Shown: in pieces, positions 1-13,100 of the stretch
Layout: each line of letters begins with the position of its first letter
Numbering within the stretch: the stretch's first letter is position 1
From: Conus ventricosus
Taxonomy: Eukaryota > Mollusca > Gastropoda > Neogastropoda > Conidae
Direction: 5' to 3'
Length of the DNA: 64,000 nucleotides
Assembly: GCA_018398815.1 (NCBI GenBank)
Contig: CM031611.1
Span: forward strand, 49,020,142-49,084,141
Notes under the pieces: model-generated
What the model was told of the DNA's origin: nothing
The model's input: the letters and a program-made list of their open reading frames with translations, nothing else
Databases searched by the model: none
Made by a program: the position numbers and the translations under genes

Positions 1-3000
1 AGTAATAGAACTCGACTGATTATGCTTGTCCCATCTCCTAAAATAGAATGCTATCACTTCAAAAAAAAAAAAAAGTCAGTGACTAGCATGTGAATGATTA
101 CATGTCTTGATGGTTTTCCCTAAATTGATAAAAGTCGAATTAGAAGTGGGCAAGAGAGAAGGATGCACTTAAAATTTGATGTAATGCATAGTTTGACTGT
201 ATGGGAACATTACACAGTCATTTAGTGTATGAGCTCAAAGAATTGTCTCTCATCTACAGGTCTGACCAACCATAGAGAAAAAATTTCAGTCTAAACATTA
301 GTGTGAGTAAAATGAAAAGAAACAGCAGACTTCTTTTTGTGCAAAGTGGTGGTCGTCTGTCAAGCATACCACGCACTTACCTCATGACCTGCTGTTGAAC
401 TGATGTCATTAAGAAGCACTAGTAACAGGCCTAGTCTCTCAACAGGTACTTAACCAGGGGGAAAGACAAAAAAAGCACACTTGTCACCATTCCACCACAA
501 GAATTTGACAGGAATGCCCAACTGGAAGTTTCTGCAACAAAACCTGTATTTCATGGACCTGATGATGATGATGTGTGTGTGTAGTAAAGAATGGACATTG
601 TGCGTGTTTGTGTGTGTGTGCACACGCGCACATGCAACAAGGAAAACTGGACTGCTTTTGGTATGAAATAATTAAAAACAAGATGAGCCCATTTCCATGT
701 TTTCACCTACCTGCTCTAACATTAACATATAATACTCTAGATGTAGGCAGAGTCTGGCAGCAAGAACTATTAATGTTTTTTTTTTTTTCAAGGGGAGAAA
801 CCTTGTAGTCTAGATGGAATTAGAGCTACAGCTTACCCCTGGTCCCGACATGAATTCCCTGTCATCACAAGTCATTCAAGTCTGTTTTCTTTGTCATCAA
901 ACACAGAAAAGGTAATCTCAAGGGTAACCATCACAAAATGCACAATACAGAACATCAACTGGTGTGGAACATGAATCAGCAAATCAATTACCAAGGAACG
1001 TGGATACACTGTGTACACCTTGACACAAACTGCAGTAAAAAGTATCACATGCAGTCTCATGTTCAGAATGTCACCGATAATGCAGAATAAGCACGACGAT
1101 AACCTAGTTGAAAATATAAACTGCATTTAATTGCATGTGCAAATATATTATTATGGGTGAATTTACTAAAATTCAAAATATAAAAAAAATGTGTACAACT
1201 GCAGAGACAGAAGGAAAAAAGATAATCATAATACCATTTTGAAGGTTATGAAGTTGGCATTATCACAAATTTATAGGATTAATTGACAGCATGCCCCTTT
1301 CTACCTGGCTCCATCAATAAAAGGTAGACTGAGCATGGTCACGCATGCATTTATTGGTGAGCATGGATGAAATAAATGATGTGAACACTTGCATGCATCA
1401 AAAAAAAACCCAACAATATTAAATAATGAGATGTTACAAGAAAAAAACATGTTATCCATTCTTGATACCAAGTAAGTAACCCAAAAGCAACTAATATAAA
1501 TGCATTAAAAGTTCAATTGTGCCTCCTGGACATCTTGGGTAGTCTTTTTTACGTCAAATTTTTTTTTGTTTAAGCTCATCTGACATCAACAGCTATTTGG
1601 ACACCCATCAAGCACAAACATTTCAATACACTTCCAGCAAATCCCGACTGCTTAAATGTGAAGATGCCATCTGCAAAATTCAGAAATGTGTGCACCACAC
1701 ATAACATATAGTGACACTGACCGACACACACTTACACTTCCAAATGATTCTACTGTTCCAGAATTGTAGAAAATAATGCCCCTTAATGTGAAAATGTGCA
1801 TTTGTCTTTTGACAGAGTTGCTTTTGAGATTCAAAATCTTTGTCAAGGCAAACTGTTCAGCCATTTTGAAATTCAAAACATTTTACTTTGGGGGGGGGGG
1901 GGGGGGGGGTGCTTTTCAGTGGTATTCTTTTTTCAAAATAATATCCCACAAAGACTGCTCTTCTTTTTCCTTTGATCCTCATGTGCTGGTCTGATCTTTG
2001 TCTACACTTGGCCTATTTTGGATACAAGCAGAGCTGCGTAAATCGTACCCAACTCTTGGTATTTGTTGCACATTCCATCCAACACTTTTAAGTCATGATG
2101 CTGGATTAAATGCATTCAGTTTGACTGATTATCTCCAAAAGCAACACATATGAATGAAAATGTATCAGCACTCTGCATGGTAAGATGGACACAAGGATCA
2201 TTATACACAATTGTGTGCGAGAGGATGGCAAAAAACCAAATGACAATCTGCTAATCCTCAGTTTGATAACAATCAACTTCTGATGAAAAATTGTACGACT
2301 GGTTAAGAGCACCTGGGTCATGTTTGATAAGGACTACTTTGAGTAATTCTCAGTAAGAATTGCTATCATTTACCTTAGAATAAGATGTCGGTGATCATCA
2401 TTCTGTGGTTTCATCATTGATAACATCTTCTTTGTCAGCGCACTGTTCACATCTTTTATTTTCTTTTTATCCTAAAGGCATGCTTAAATGATTAGAAATC
2501 GTAAAAAGAAATGTCAACAATTAAGTGAGATGACCAACACGTGTGGGAGCAGCAATTGCATCAGGTGTAATACTACAGACAGAAATGATGAAATACTGCG
2601 ATGCACGGACTAGGCTGCTACCTCCACAAAGGATTCAGTTTCCTGATCCCGTTCCTCTTGCCGACAATGTGAGGTTGCACCTCTACAGTTGCCATACAGT
2701 ATACACCACTGCACATGCACCCTGACATAACACTGTTACACCAGTTCAAAATAAAATGAAATGGTTAAAAAATGTTCATTCTTAAAACGGGGAACCAATC
2801 CCTTTAAAAATGTCATGCTCAAATGGTATAGTTTAAAATATCACATGAAAAATTGTCGTATAATGTATTTAAGTACCTCACAAGTATTGCCTTGACCAGC
2901 CCAGAGAATTCAGTCAGAATGCGGTGGAACCAATATGCAATAACATTTTTACATCACCTTTAAATGTTTCTTTGAGGGTTATAATCCTGTAAATCCATTC

Positions 3001-3724
3001 ATGTGAAGACAATACCTCTACGGTGTTATGAGGAAATAAAAAAAATTTCCATTCATACAATTCTTCCACCATCTGCCTTGAATTTTTCTGAAATGCTTGC
3101 CAACATTCACATGTACAAGTAAAAATCCACATAATGCAAAGAACTGTATATGTGTACAGTTATTAACATTGTTAAAAACTTGGCTGTTCATCAACACCTA
3201 ACAATGCAATGTATGATTCCTGTGTTATAATTATGGCCGCTCTTTGACCTATAAACCTTTTCTCCTTTAACCATGGAGAGAGAAAGCGAGACTCTACGTG
3301 TGTGTAAGTGTTCATTTTCCAGTTGATTGTGGGGTAAAGACGTATGTACACCACATAACTTCATGTCTCGTCTATTTCTAAAGGAATGTGTATGCGGAGG
3401 TTTGTTTCAACCTTTATGTGCAGACAACAACTCCCATAAGATCTGTCGACAATATACATACATTCCCTCCCTCCCTTCCAAAAATCAAAATGTCAGCTGA
3501 ATATTCCCAGCAGTTGAAAAAATTCTTCCCATTGAAATGACACCAAATGTTGATTGAGACAAGCAGAACCAATGCACATACACAACGACCAGTGGAGCAT
3601 TCTTGTGATCACATTCAAAATGAGCAAGGCAGACATATTGTACATTTGGCACATACAAAAGCTTCTGATGCTTGTCCTGCCAAGCATCACGCCCCCTCCT
3701 CCACGTATCAGCAGTTCACAGTAG
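1..3724 (-). other. ACAP 3' untranslated region and downstream DNA
   Basis: AT-rich sequence with no supported coding region on either strand. Minus-strand AATAAA signals lie at 2,455-2,460 and 1,350-1,355. I cannot tell which is used, so the transcript end is not placed. A G21-type homopolymer lies near 1,889-1,909 and short (TG)n runs lie near 570-630. Confidence 0.5.
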
Positions 3725-3804
3725 TTACTTTCTCTTGAGCTTTTCAGGAAAATTTGAAGCCATGTTGGAAAAATCTCTGAATACGTCGGTGAAAGTATCA
3801 TCTC
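3725..3804 (-). CDS. ACAP: ACAP terminal exon: C-terminal tail and stop
   Basis: The 80-bp coding part encodes [20 protein letters not shown] then KLKRK and TAA. It matches the conserved ACAP tail (GDExxxDxFRDFSxMAS). The acceptor is TTCTTTCAG. The phase joins exactly to exon 13. The 3' untranslated region continues toward lower coordinates. Confidence 0.95.
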
Positions 3805-6800
3805 CTGAAAGAAGGAACAGACCAGATTTTTATGGCTGGGTATTCTGCAGTTATCTGGCGTTTTTTTTTTTTTTTTTTAATTGAGTGTTGTTTGTTCCTT
3901 TTGTCCAGCGAATTGATGATAATCTCTCTTCTAAACTTGTTTCCAATTTCTGCCTGTAGTCACCTCAATTTGAATCTAACTGGGTTTCTTTGGTTACTTA
4001 CTAGGCATAGAAATGCATCAATCAACAGGAACGGTACCCAAAATTAATGGGAGGTTAATTAAAACTAATTGTTGTGACATTTTGAAGAAAGGGGTGTGAA
4101 AAACACGGAAAAATACTATCTAAATGTTACGGTCTTGGACCTTACAGTATGAAGATCAAAATAAGTTGCATTTTACAAATGAAGGTTACTGGTCAGGGTA
4201 TGAATCGTCCAATGGGACTTGAATCTCTCCTCTTGGGAGATATCCTTCGGCATAACTCCCCCCCCCCCTTGCATGTAAGCTTGTACAACCACATGAGCAG
4301 TCTACAACTATTGGAAACATGATCTATTGGAAACATGATCTATTCTCCCTTCCCATTATGGGACTCCACAACACACTCGGCTATTCCTGAAAAAACCCAT
4401 CCTGCTTTGGTTTCAACTAAATTCAATTCAATTCATGTTGTTTACAGCCCATCTGCATATAAAGTGCCATATCAGTGATGTCATTTGATTAAAGTAAGTT
4501 CCTTACATAAGATGTTATTTAGACAGAGAAAAATATCTGCAAAAACTGCTAAAAAAAAAAAATTCTCCTTAAAATCTTAGATGAAAAATATTTCTCTTTC
4601 AAGAACATGTAAAAAAAAAAAATCACACCCATGGAACATTTTGGAACACAACATCTGTATGTTTTGGATAAGAAAGAATGAAACAAATGTGACTTGTGGC
4701 AGAAACCCCACAGATCTATGCTGACTCTGATTCTGCCTTTTTAATTTGTATTGCTGTTTTGATCATGACCATGTCTTCATCAAGCAAAAAAACAAAACAA
4801 AATGACTAATTGGCACTAATGACATGCTTACTACAGTTGAAACTTGACATTCACAGCTGTTCCATGCTAAACACAAGGTATTGTTTTTTGTTTGTTTGTT
4901 TGCTTTTAGATAATTATAATACATATTAGACCCTGTTACAAGATTCTGAAACTAAGACAGAATTCTACAGTAAGATGAGTATTTGCACTGCATGTGGGGA
5001 CTGATTAATTAAAACTGGAAACCACACAAATGGTTGCAAGTATTCCAAAATGAATTATTGATCCAGACCTCATTACCATCCTACAGACTACCATAGTGGA
5101 TTACCCTCCTATCCTGTCATGATCACTATGGATTTTCTCTTTTTTCAAATTCATATTTGATTCTTGAGACTACAGTTACTTTCAAAGATAAACTCATTTT
5201 CTATGACATAAGTTCAAAGGAAAAATGGCTATATTCAGCAAATTCTTAAATTCTGTTTTGATTCAAACTGAATTAGAAGTGAGGGTCTTCAACAGACTGA
5301 TGTCCACAGACACCCACACAGACACAAACCACTAACTTCTCACTATCATCACATTGTCTCCATTTTGAGAGAATGTACTTACCTGGATTGAAACCTTCTG
5401 CCTCTTTCATCTCCTCATTTAACTTGGACAATCGTATCCTGCAAAAGATATCTTTAGTTTTACAATCTTCCATTTTTATAATAATAAATAATAATGAATA
5501 CTTATATAGCGCCTATTCTGGGCTAGAGGCCAAGCTCTAAGCGCTTTACAATCCACACTTGTTTACAAAACGGGCTGCCTACCTGGGTAGTGCCAACTGA
5601 AGAGCTGCCAGCTGGCGCTTCATTCAGTGGTTTCCCGTGTCATCCAGTCAGTATCATTCAATATCAATCACTCATTTTCCTTTCCTTACTTCCTTCATTC
5701 TTTCCATTTCTCACGCAGGGTGCATGCTATGTGTAACGTGTCATCCATACCAACGGCCAAACTGGCCTACTCTTCCGAAAGTTGGTGATGGGATTTTACG
5801 TGTGTGCAAGATGTTATGCGTGCGTTCACACACGGAACCTCGGTTTATAGTCTCATTCGAAGGACTGTATGGGAAAAGGAGTCGGAACCAATGTTAACTC
5901 TGAGGGAAAAATCCCCCCGTGCCGAAACGTCCCGGCGGATTATAACAAGCATCAAACTGTTGGAGTCCTTTCAAATTCCACTCCCAGGGTCCATTACTAT
6001 GACAGGTTATCTCAGAATATCATAATGAAAAATTCACTTCTAATCATGATGAAAATGACAAATTGATTATTCTTCTTTTTCTGCGGTCGATTTCATTGGT
6101 TGCTTCAGATCTTCGATCCTGTCGCCACAACGAATTCCACTGTCTTCTCGAGGTCTTGAGAGCTGCCCCAAAGCTGCATCAACGGCTCTGGCCAGGTTTG
6201 ATGCCACAGAACATCATGGACTGGACAGCGTTGGAGGATGTGTTCTGGGGTCTGAGATCCAGTGCTACACAGACATGCATCTGTGTGGGCAATCTTCATT
6301 CGGCAGTGGTCAGTTCTCAGTCTGAAAAGGATTGTTTGTTGGCATTGCTGGAGTCAATCAACACCACTGTCTGCACCCAGCCTTCTCTTCCACTGGTTTG
6401 GTACTGGTTGTGGATGTTGTTGTTGTGGATGACAGTTTAGGCCTCTCTGTAGGTCACTGGATGGCTGAACTGCTCCATATTGCTGCCTGCCTTGGAGAGA
6501 GCGTCCGCCTTCTCATTCCCAGTGATCCCACAGTGGGATGGAATCCACTGGAGTACATTGGTGACTAAACTGATATTAACTCTGACCCTGGTTTTCCCCC
6601 ATTCTCCAGTTCTTGCTCATAGTCCTAGCATTGCTCAATCCTGCAATCTGTATTACTGACACTCATTACACGCCTATGACAGGATTCTCTACATATCTTC
6701 ATTCTTACTGATGTTGAGAGAGGGAGGAGCTACTACTTCCAGCGCTTGACAAGAGACATCATTTTACTCCCACATATGACGGACTGTGTTTTAAAATTAA

Positions 6801-9800
6801 AAAAAAAAACAGAGTCAAGAGATGACAGAAAGACGGCAGCAAGTTGCAGAGGAATCGGCAGTAAAAAAATGTTTCCCTACTGTGCAGTATAGTAAAACCT
6901 CGGAGTTAAGTCCCTTGACAGAAAGATTCCTTCCCTCCTTCCCTTCAAAGACTTGCTTTCCTGGTGCATTTTTCTACTTTTTGAATACAATATATCAAGA
7001 CTGACCAACAAAAAGACACCTCCCTTTGAAGACCTAGTTTGCAAGCATTTTGAGACGTGGTTATCTACAGTTCTCCAGTGTGATACTTACAAAGTGACGA
7101 TGTCAGCGTTGGCCAGCTCCACAGCTAACGTCAACGGGTCCTGAATAACACAATCCCAGTCACACAGTGAGCTTATAATTCACTTTTAAGTGAACTCGTT
7201 ATTTGTATTGACATATAACTTACAGTGTATGACTTGGTGAAGAGCCATGCATTAAGGAATCACATTCCTGCACTATTACCTGAGTAATTTCCCTTCTGCT
7301 GTGTTTGACATGCTGCCTCCTCTTCTATGTCCTTTCAACAGATTCAGTGTCACGCTAGTGAACCCCCTCCCCCCCTTTTGCTGTCCCCCCCCCCCCCCCA
7401 CCCCCACCCCCACCTCCCTCTGCCCCCACTAAAACAGAAGTTTTAGAATCAAGGAAGGCTGTGTTTTCTCTGCTAAACTATCGTTTGCTGTGTGTATAGA
7501 CAGAAGTTTAAGAATGAAAACCACAAAGCTCTGAATGCCCAGTAGATAAAGACCGTACAATGCTGTACCGTTTGATGAAGATCCACCCAGCTGTTTGCGA
7601 GTTACTGTACACACACACACACACACATACACACATGAAGATAGAGAAACCAAAACTGTGTCCTGCTCTGCATGCCATGCATACACACAGGTTGACAATA
7701 GCCTGGTGTCATGTTACTGGACTCACTGGACGTCGCTTACAAAATGAACTCACACCATCTGTGGTCTTTAACTCTTTCTCTAGGCTGGCTTCATTTACAC
7801 TCTATGTAATTTTGTTTCGTTTATGCAATTACTATTTATCATTGTTTACACTCTCAGTGTAATCTGACTCTGTTTTCACTCTCTATGCAGTTTGGCTTTG
7901 TCAAATTTTGTAGCTTGTCTTCGTTTTCAACTTTCTGTAGTTTGGCAAGCACGCATGCGGCACTGCATATAACAATGACCGACTTAAGCTTAAAAGTTTT
8001 TGCTCATTAAAAAAAAAAAACATTCTCCATAATATCATTATGTGAATCTGATACCAACCTGTCCAAAATTGTCTTTTGCCGTGTGGTCAGCTCCTCGTTT
8101 CAAGAACTGGCAAACCTGACTGTAAACACACAGATGACACAGTCAACATCAATTTCCAAAGCATTATCACTGACAGGTTACTTAGCCCTTCAACTTCAAA
8201 CTGACCATCAAGTTCAAGTTCTCTTGATCAATTTTTTCACTCCTATTATTGTGTGTGGACTACTGTTTCCAGGTTCAGGTCTGAAATGGCTTCCGATCCT
8301 GTACAGTTCTATTCTGAATGAATATCTGAACAAATTGCACACTTTTACTTTAGTACATGCTGTGCTTTTTTCTGCCTCTTGAGACACTCATTTCCACAAC
8401 TGGCACGTTGTCTGGGGTCCTTTTTAGGACAAAAAAAAAAGTTGTTTAGGCAGCCATATTCCATTGTCAGGAGCGATTCATGCACGATACCTTCATACTT
8501 TCATAACTGTGGACAATGATTACAGGGTTTTGAACATGCAAATCGTAATTTTCAGCACCTATGTAAAAAAACAAGAACAGCGCATCAAAATGTCTCTTCA
8601 CCCGGACTCTGAACCCTGGACCTTCCCAGACCTTCAGGCAGGCTGCTCCATGGAGACAGCCGGTGGGAAACTCACCCGGTGTGACCCAGCAGAGTGGCAT
8701 GGTGAAGCGCGGTGCGTCCGTTCTTGTCTGTCCGGTCCAGCTTGGCGCCGTTCAGCAGGAGAAACTCGCAGGCAGACAGCGATCCCTGAAAGACACCAGC
8801 ATTACACATCTGGTTCATCGTCTACCCCACGAGATGTTTGGGTTTGTTTTAACTTGAAGGTGGTTGGGAAACGGAGGCTTAGTGAAAGGCTTCCATGGAC
8901 AGCTAAGCTGTTCTGCTATCTCCTCTGTTAGGAATGTTTCTTGTGTTGAGTAATGCAAGATATTCAGTGAACCTGACAACTACAAGTAGACTGCCTTAGA
9001 TCAATCAAGAAAAGATCTTCTGATTGCTGTTATCAATGCCATGAATATATATGTATCATTTAAATGTGTCTCTCTTCAACTAGTTCAGAAATAACACTCA
9101 AAAGACTTAAACAATCACTGCTTTAACCAGTGACAGTGGTAATGGTTTCCTGTCTGCCATCACTGTGGCGAAGCACTCACAGTCTCCACAGCCTTCATGA
9201 TGGGGGTCTTGAGGTCGTCCTCGGGGTTCACCCAGTTGGGGTCTGCCCCATTGGCCAAGGCCTCCGACATCACGGGCAGGTTTCGGGCTTCGGCCGCTTT
9301 GTACAGCAGCAAGTTGGGGTCCAGCTTGCTCATGTCTTCCCAGGATGTGGTAGTGACCTCCCCTGTCTCTTCACCGCCGGAATCATCAGAGCTCTCCAGC
9401 TCCAGCTCTGTGTGAATGGAAATGTTCTGCTTCACCGCCGTCCATGTTGTCGAACAGGACACACACTTCACAGCTTACAAGGCAAGTTTTATTCAACCAT
9501 TTAATTAGTAACACCCACGTAACTGGAAAAATGCATGACAGTAAAAATACATTTTATGTACATATTTATTTGAACAGAATTGGTTCATTCTGTGTTCACA
9601 GAAACTGCTGTCAGTGTACTTCACAATCATGGCATCTTTTAGAATCTGTCAAGAAAGAGGACTTAATGCTCTTTAATCCCAACTGACGATGAAAAAAAAA
9701 TGCTATCTGGTTTGCTGTGTATACTTCCTCAAAAGTGTAGATGTATGAAATAATCTTGATCTAACTGGCAACAGCAGCTACATTTCAGTCTTTATACCAT

Positions 9801-9934
9801 CTGCTACCTTGATTTCATAAAGTCTCACCTTCATGCAACTTCTCTTGAGAAAAAAAATGACAATGAAATTTGAGAGATCCTTTCCTTTCTCCTTTAAAAA
9901 GTGTAAACATGCTTTCTCTCTCTCATCCCCCCCC

Positions 9935-9965
<31 letters not shown>

Positions 9966-10130
9966 ACAACAAAACCTGTTTACCTTCAGTCTTATCTTTT
10001 CATATGTTAAGCTCATGTAAACAGCCCTGATGTGGCCCTTTGCGGTCGGCTGGGCTATAAGCAACATTATCTTATCTAAGCTCATGTAAAACACACACAT
10101 TTCTTAGAGTACATTTGGAAAGACAGGCCA

Positions 10131-10169
<39 letters not shown>

Positions 10170-13100
10170 AGTGAGCCCACCCACCACAAGCCAAGAACAA
10201 CATGCACCAGGAACTAATAATGGACACTAAAATTAAAAAAAAAAAATAAATAAAAAATAATGGACACTAAACTGAAAGCTGCTAAGCAGACGCTGATTAA
10301 AATAAAGCAAGCAGCTACTGCATCTATATCAAACTTTCAATTAATTAATATACTTTGAAACTGGATAGGATAGGGGTGGGAGTGGGGGGGACGGTGGATG
10401 GAGAGGCTGGGGGTGGGGGTGGTAAGATATAGGGCTGGGTGTCAGAGGAAATAACGAATTCCAATTTCTTTCCAGTGACATAGAGGGTGACATAGAGTGT
10501 GACATAGAGGGTGACATAGAGGGTGCAGAAAGACAAAGAAAGCGGGTTCCTGACGGAGCACATTTCACACCAGACTGCTGAATACTACTTTGAATAAAGA
10601 ACAAAAACAAAACAAGACAAATCTCTCTTCTTCTTGCCCCCACCTGTTATCCTTCTCACACTTGCACACACATACACATTCTCTCTCTCTCTTGCTCTCT
10701 CTCTCTCTCTCTCTCTTGCTCTCTCTCTCTCGGCTAGGTTCCCTAAGATACTTCAAGCATTACAAAACAAACCAACTGCCTGGCGAAGACAAAAAGAGTT
10801 CAAAATGACTGGAGGAGAAAAGAATCTTATTATCACAATTCAAAAGTTCTAAAATCTGTGATCCTCCAAAACCTGATGTACGTCTGCTTCCTTTCGTCCG
10901 CACAATCGAAAACACACTGTTGCTAAATAGGCCTTCGAACATCTACTATCCTGTCTCTTAAAAGTGTGTATATTTCTAAAAAAAATGTTCTTGTAAGAAA
11001 AAAAATTGCTCATGTGGGGAAAACATTTACCAATATGTGGATTCGGCTCGCATAACTAGGAACATCTTTTTATTTGAAATTAGAACTCTGCCATCTCTAT
11101 CATGTTCAATGCCTAAGCCATTTTTATGTCTACAGTAGTTGTAATTACAGGAACAGCACAAGACAAACGCTTAAAACTTACAGCCTAACTTTTGTACTGG
11201 TAGGTGTGACAATGATTAGTTCATAGTCCTATCCACTTTCACTCACCTCTTGAAAAAGCGTGAAGTCAATAGTAATACCAATGATATAAAATACGTTGTT
11301 CCCTGTCGTTTCGCTTCTGTATGTTAATTTCAGCTGGAAAATTTTCTGCTAAAATCAATTCCTAAATTGATAAAATAAAAAAACAACAAAACAAACAAAC
11401 AATACAGATATATAGAGAGAGGGGAAGGTAGAGAGAGAACAACAGAAAGCGAGAACACTAAGCAACCACACTACTGGTATACACAGTGCAGCAGGCTGAC
11501 ACTGACATGATTCAATCAAAAGAAAGATGCAAAATACAGAAATAGAGATCACAGTGGTGTTACATGTGCATGACATTAAAGTGCCTGATGAGAACAGTCT
11601 GAGAGAAGCTCTACCCAGAGACAAATTCAAACCAGGCTGTGTATGCCTTAAACACCTAATCTGTGGAACCTAGCATGCTTCATTATCGACTGTTCACATA
11701 CTGAATGACTTCGTTTGGCAAAGCTGGATAATCAGCTTCAGTCAGGGGTGCGTGGGTGGATTAGAGGATGAGGCAGAGAAATTTCACTGCTGCAGTATTC
11801 ATTATCCACAAGTAACAGTCTCCAAATGAAAGCATTTGCAAAAATTCCCACAAACAACGAACAAAAAATTAAATGAGACAATAAATGAATAAATATAAAG
11901 AGAGATAAACAAATTATAAAAGACATCTAGATTTAAAGAACTTTTCAAATAACACGTTGAACTAGGAAATTTTTTGTTGTTGTCCTTGTTAAACAATGTA
12001 AAATGTGATTTATGGTACGAAATATGATTACAGGTTCCCATATTGCTTTAGCATCAGTAAAACACAATTGTTCTCTGAAGAATATTAACATCACAGCACT
12101 TATGATAAAAACAAAAACTGAGCCCCCCTCCCCCCCCATTTTCCTCTTTTAAGTATTCACAAAATTAATCCAAAAAAAAAAAGGGGAGGCCTTTTATATC
12201 AAGATATTTTGATAGTTCATTCAATGTTCAAAATCTACTAATTCCACCCTCTCTACCATGTTGCACATGACTGACAACAGAGGGCTGCAGAGATCACTGA
12301 CCGTCAGAGTGACCATCAAGGCACCCTTATGACCTTATGTCATGGGACAGTAAATCAATACGTAAACTGTTTTAACTGTGAACAAAATTCTGTCACAATG
12401 TGAAATGTATGTGATTCCTGGGATTTCATGAATAGAAAATCATCTTTGCTAATGAAAAAGTAACGATCACAGAAGCAATGCCATACATGCACATGAAGGG
12501 GAGCTACTGGCACAATCCATTCTGCAGTGCAGTTGATGGCAATGCAAAAAAGCGCAAGGTGCAGTCAACTTGCAGCAAAGCTCACGTCACAGCTGATTCA
12601 TAGTACAGCTAAAGGTACAGCTGACTTGCTGTAAATCTCATGTCACAGTCAACTTGCAGTAAATCTCACAGCATAGTCAACTTGCAGTAAAACTCAGGGC
12701 ATAGTCAACTTGCAGTAAATCTCATAGTTCAGTCAACTCTCATAGTTCAGTCAACATGCAAAAAGCAGTGATAAATCTTGTGGCACAGTCAATGTGCAGT
12801 GAATCTCATGGCACAGTCAACTTGCAGTAAATCTCAGACAGTCAACTTGCAGTAAATCTCATGGCATAGTCCATTTCCAGTAAAGCTCATGGCACAGTCA
12901 GTTTGCAGTAAAGCTCATGGCATAGTCAGCCTGCAGTAAAGCTCATGGCATAGTCCGCCTGCAGTAAATCTCATGGCACAGTCAACTTGCAGTAAATCTC
13001 ATGGCATAGTCAGCCTGCAGTAAATCTCATGGCATAGTCAGCCTGCAGTAAATCTCATGGCACAGTCAACTTGCAGTAAATCTCATGGCACAGTCAAATT

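Larger units (their letters stand above)
9408..12559. other. 5' third of ACAP intron 8 region, no genes seen
   Basis: AT-rich intron with a C26 run (about 9,928), (GA)n at 10,135-10,165, a 14-bp repeat near 10,473-10,535 and (TC)n at 10,678-10,732. No coding exon was recognised on either strand. Confidence 0.55.

Noticed and set aside
6063..6440. 125-residue plus-strand protein
   Set aside because: It is the antisense shadow of the RNase H-type LINE fragment on the minus strand.
8464..8931. 155-residue plus-strand frame
   Set aside because: It covers ACAP exon 10 in antisense; the minus-strand ankyrin reading with matching splice phases explains the conservation.
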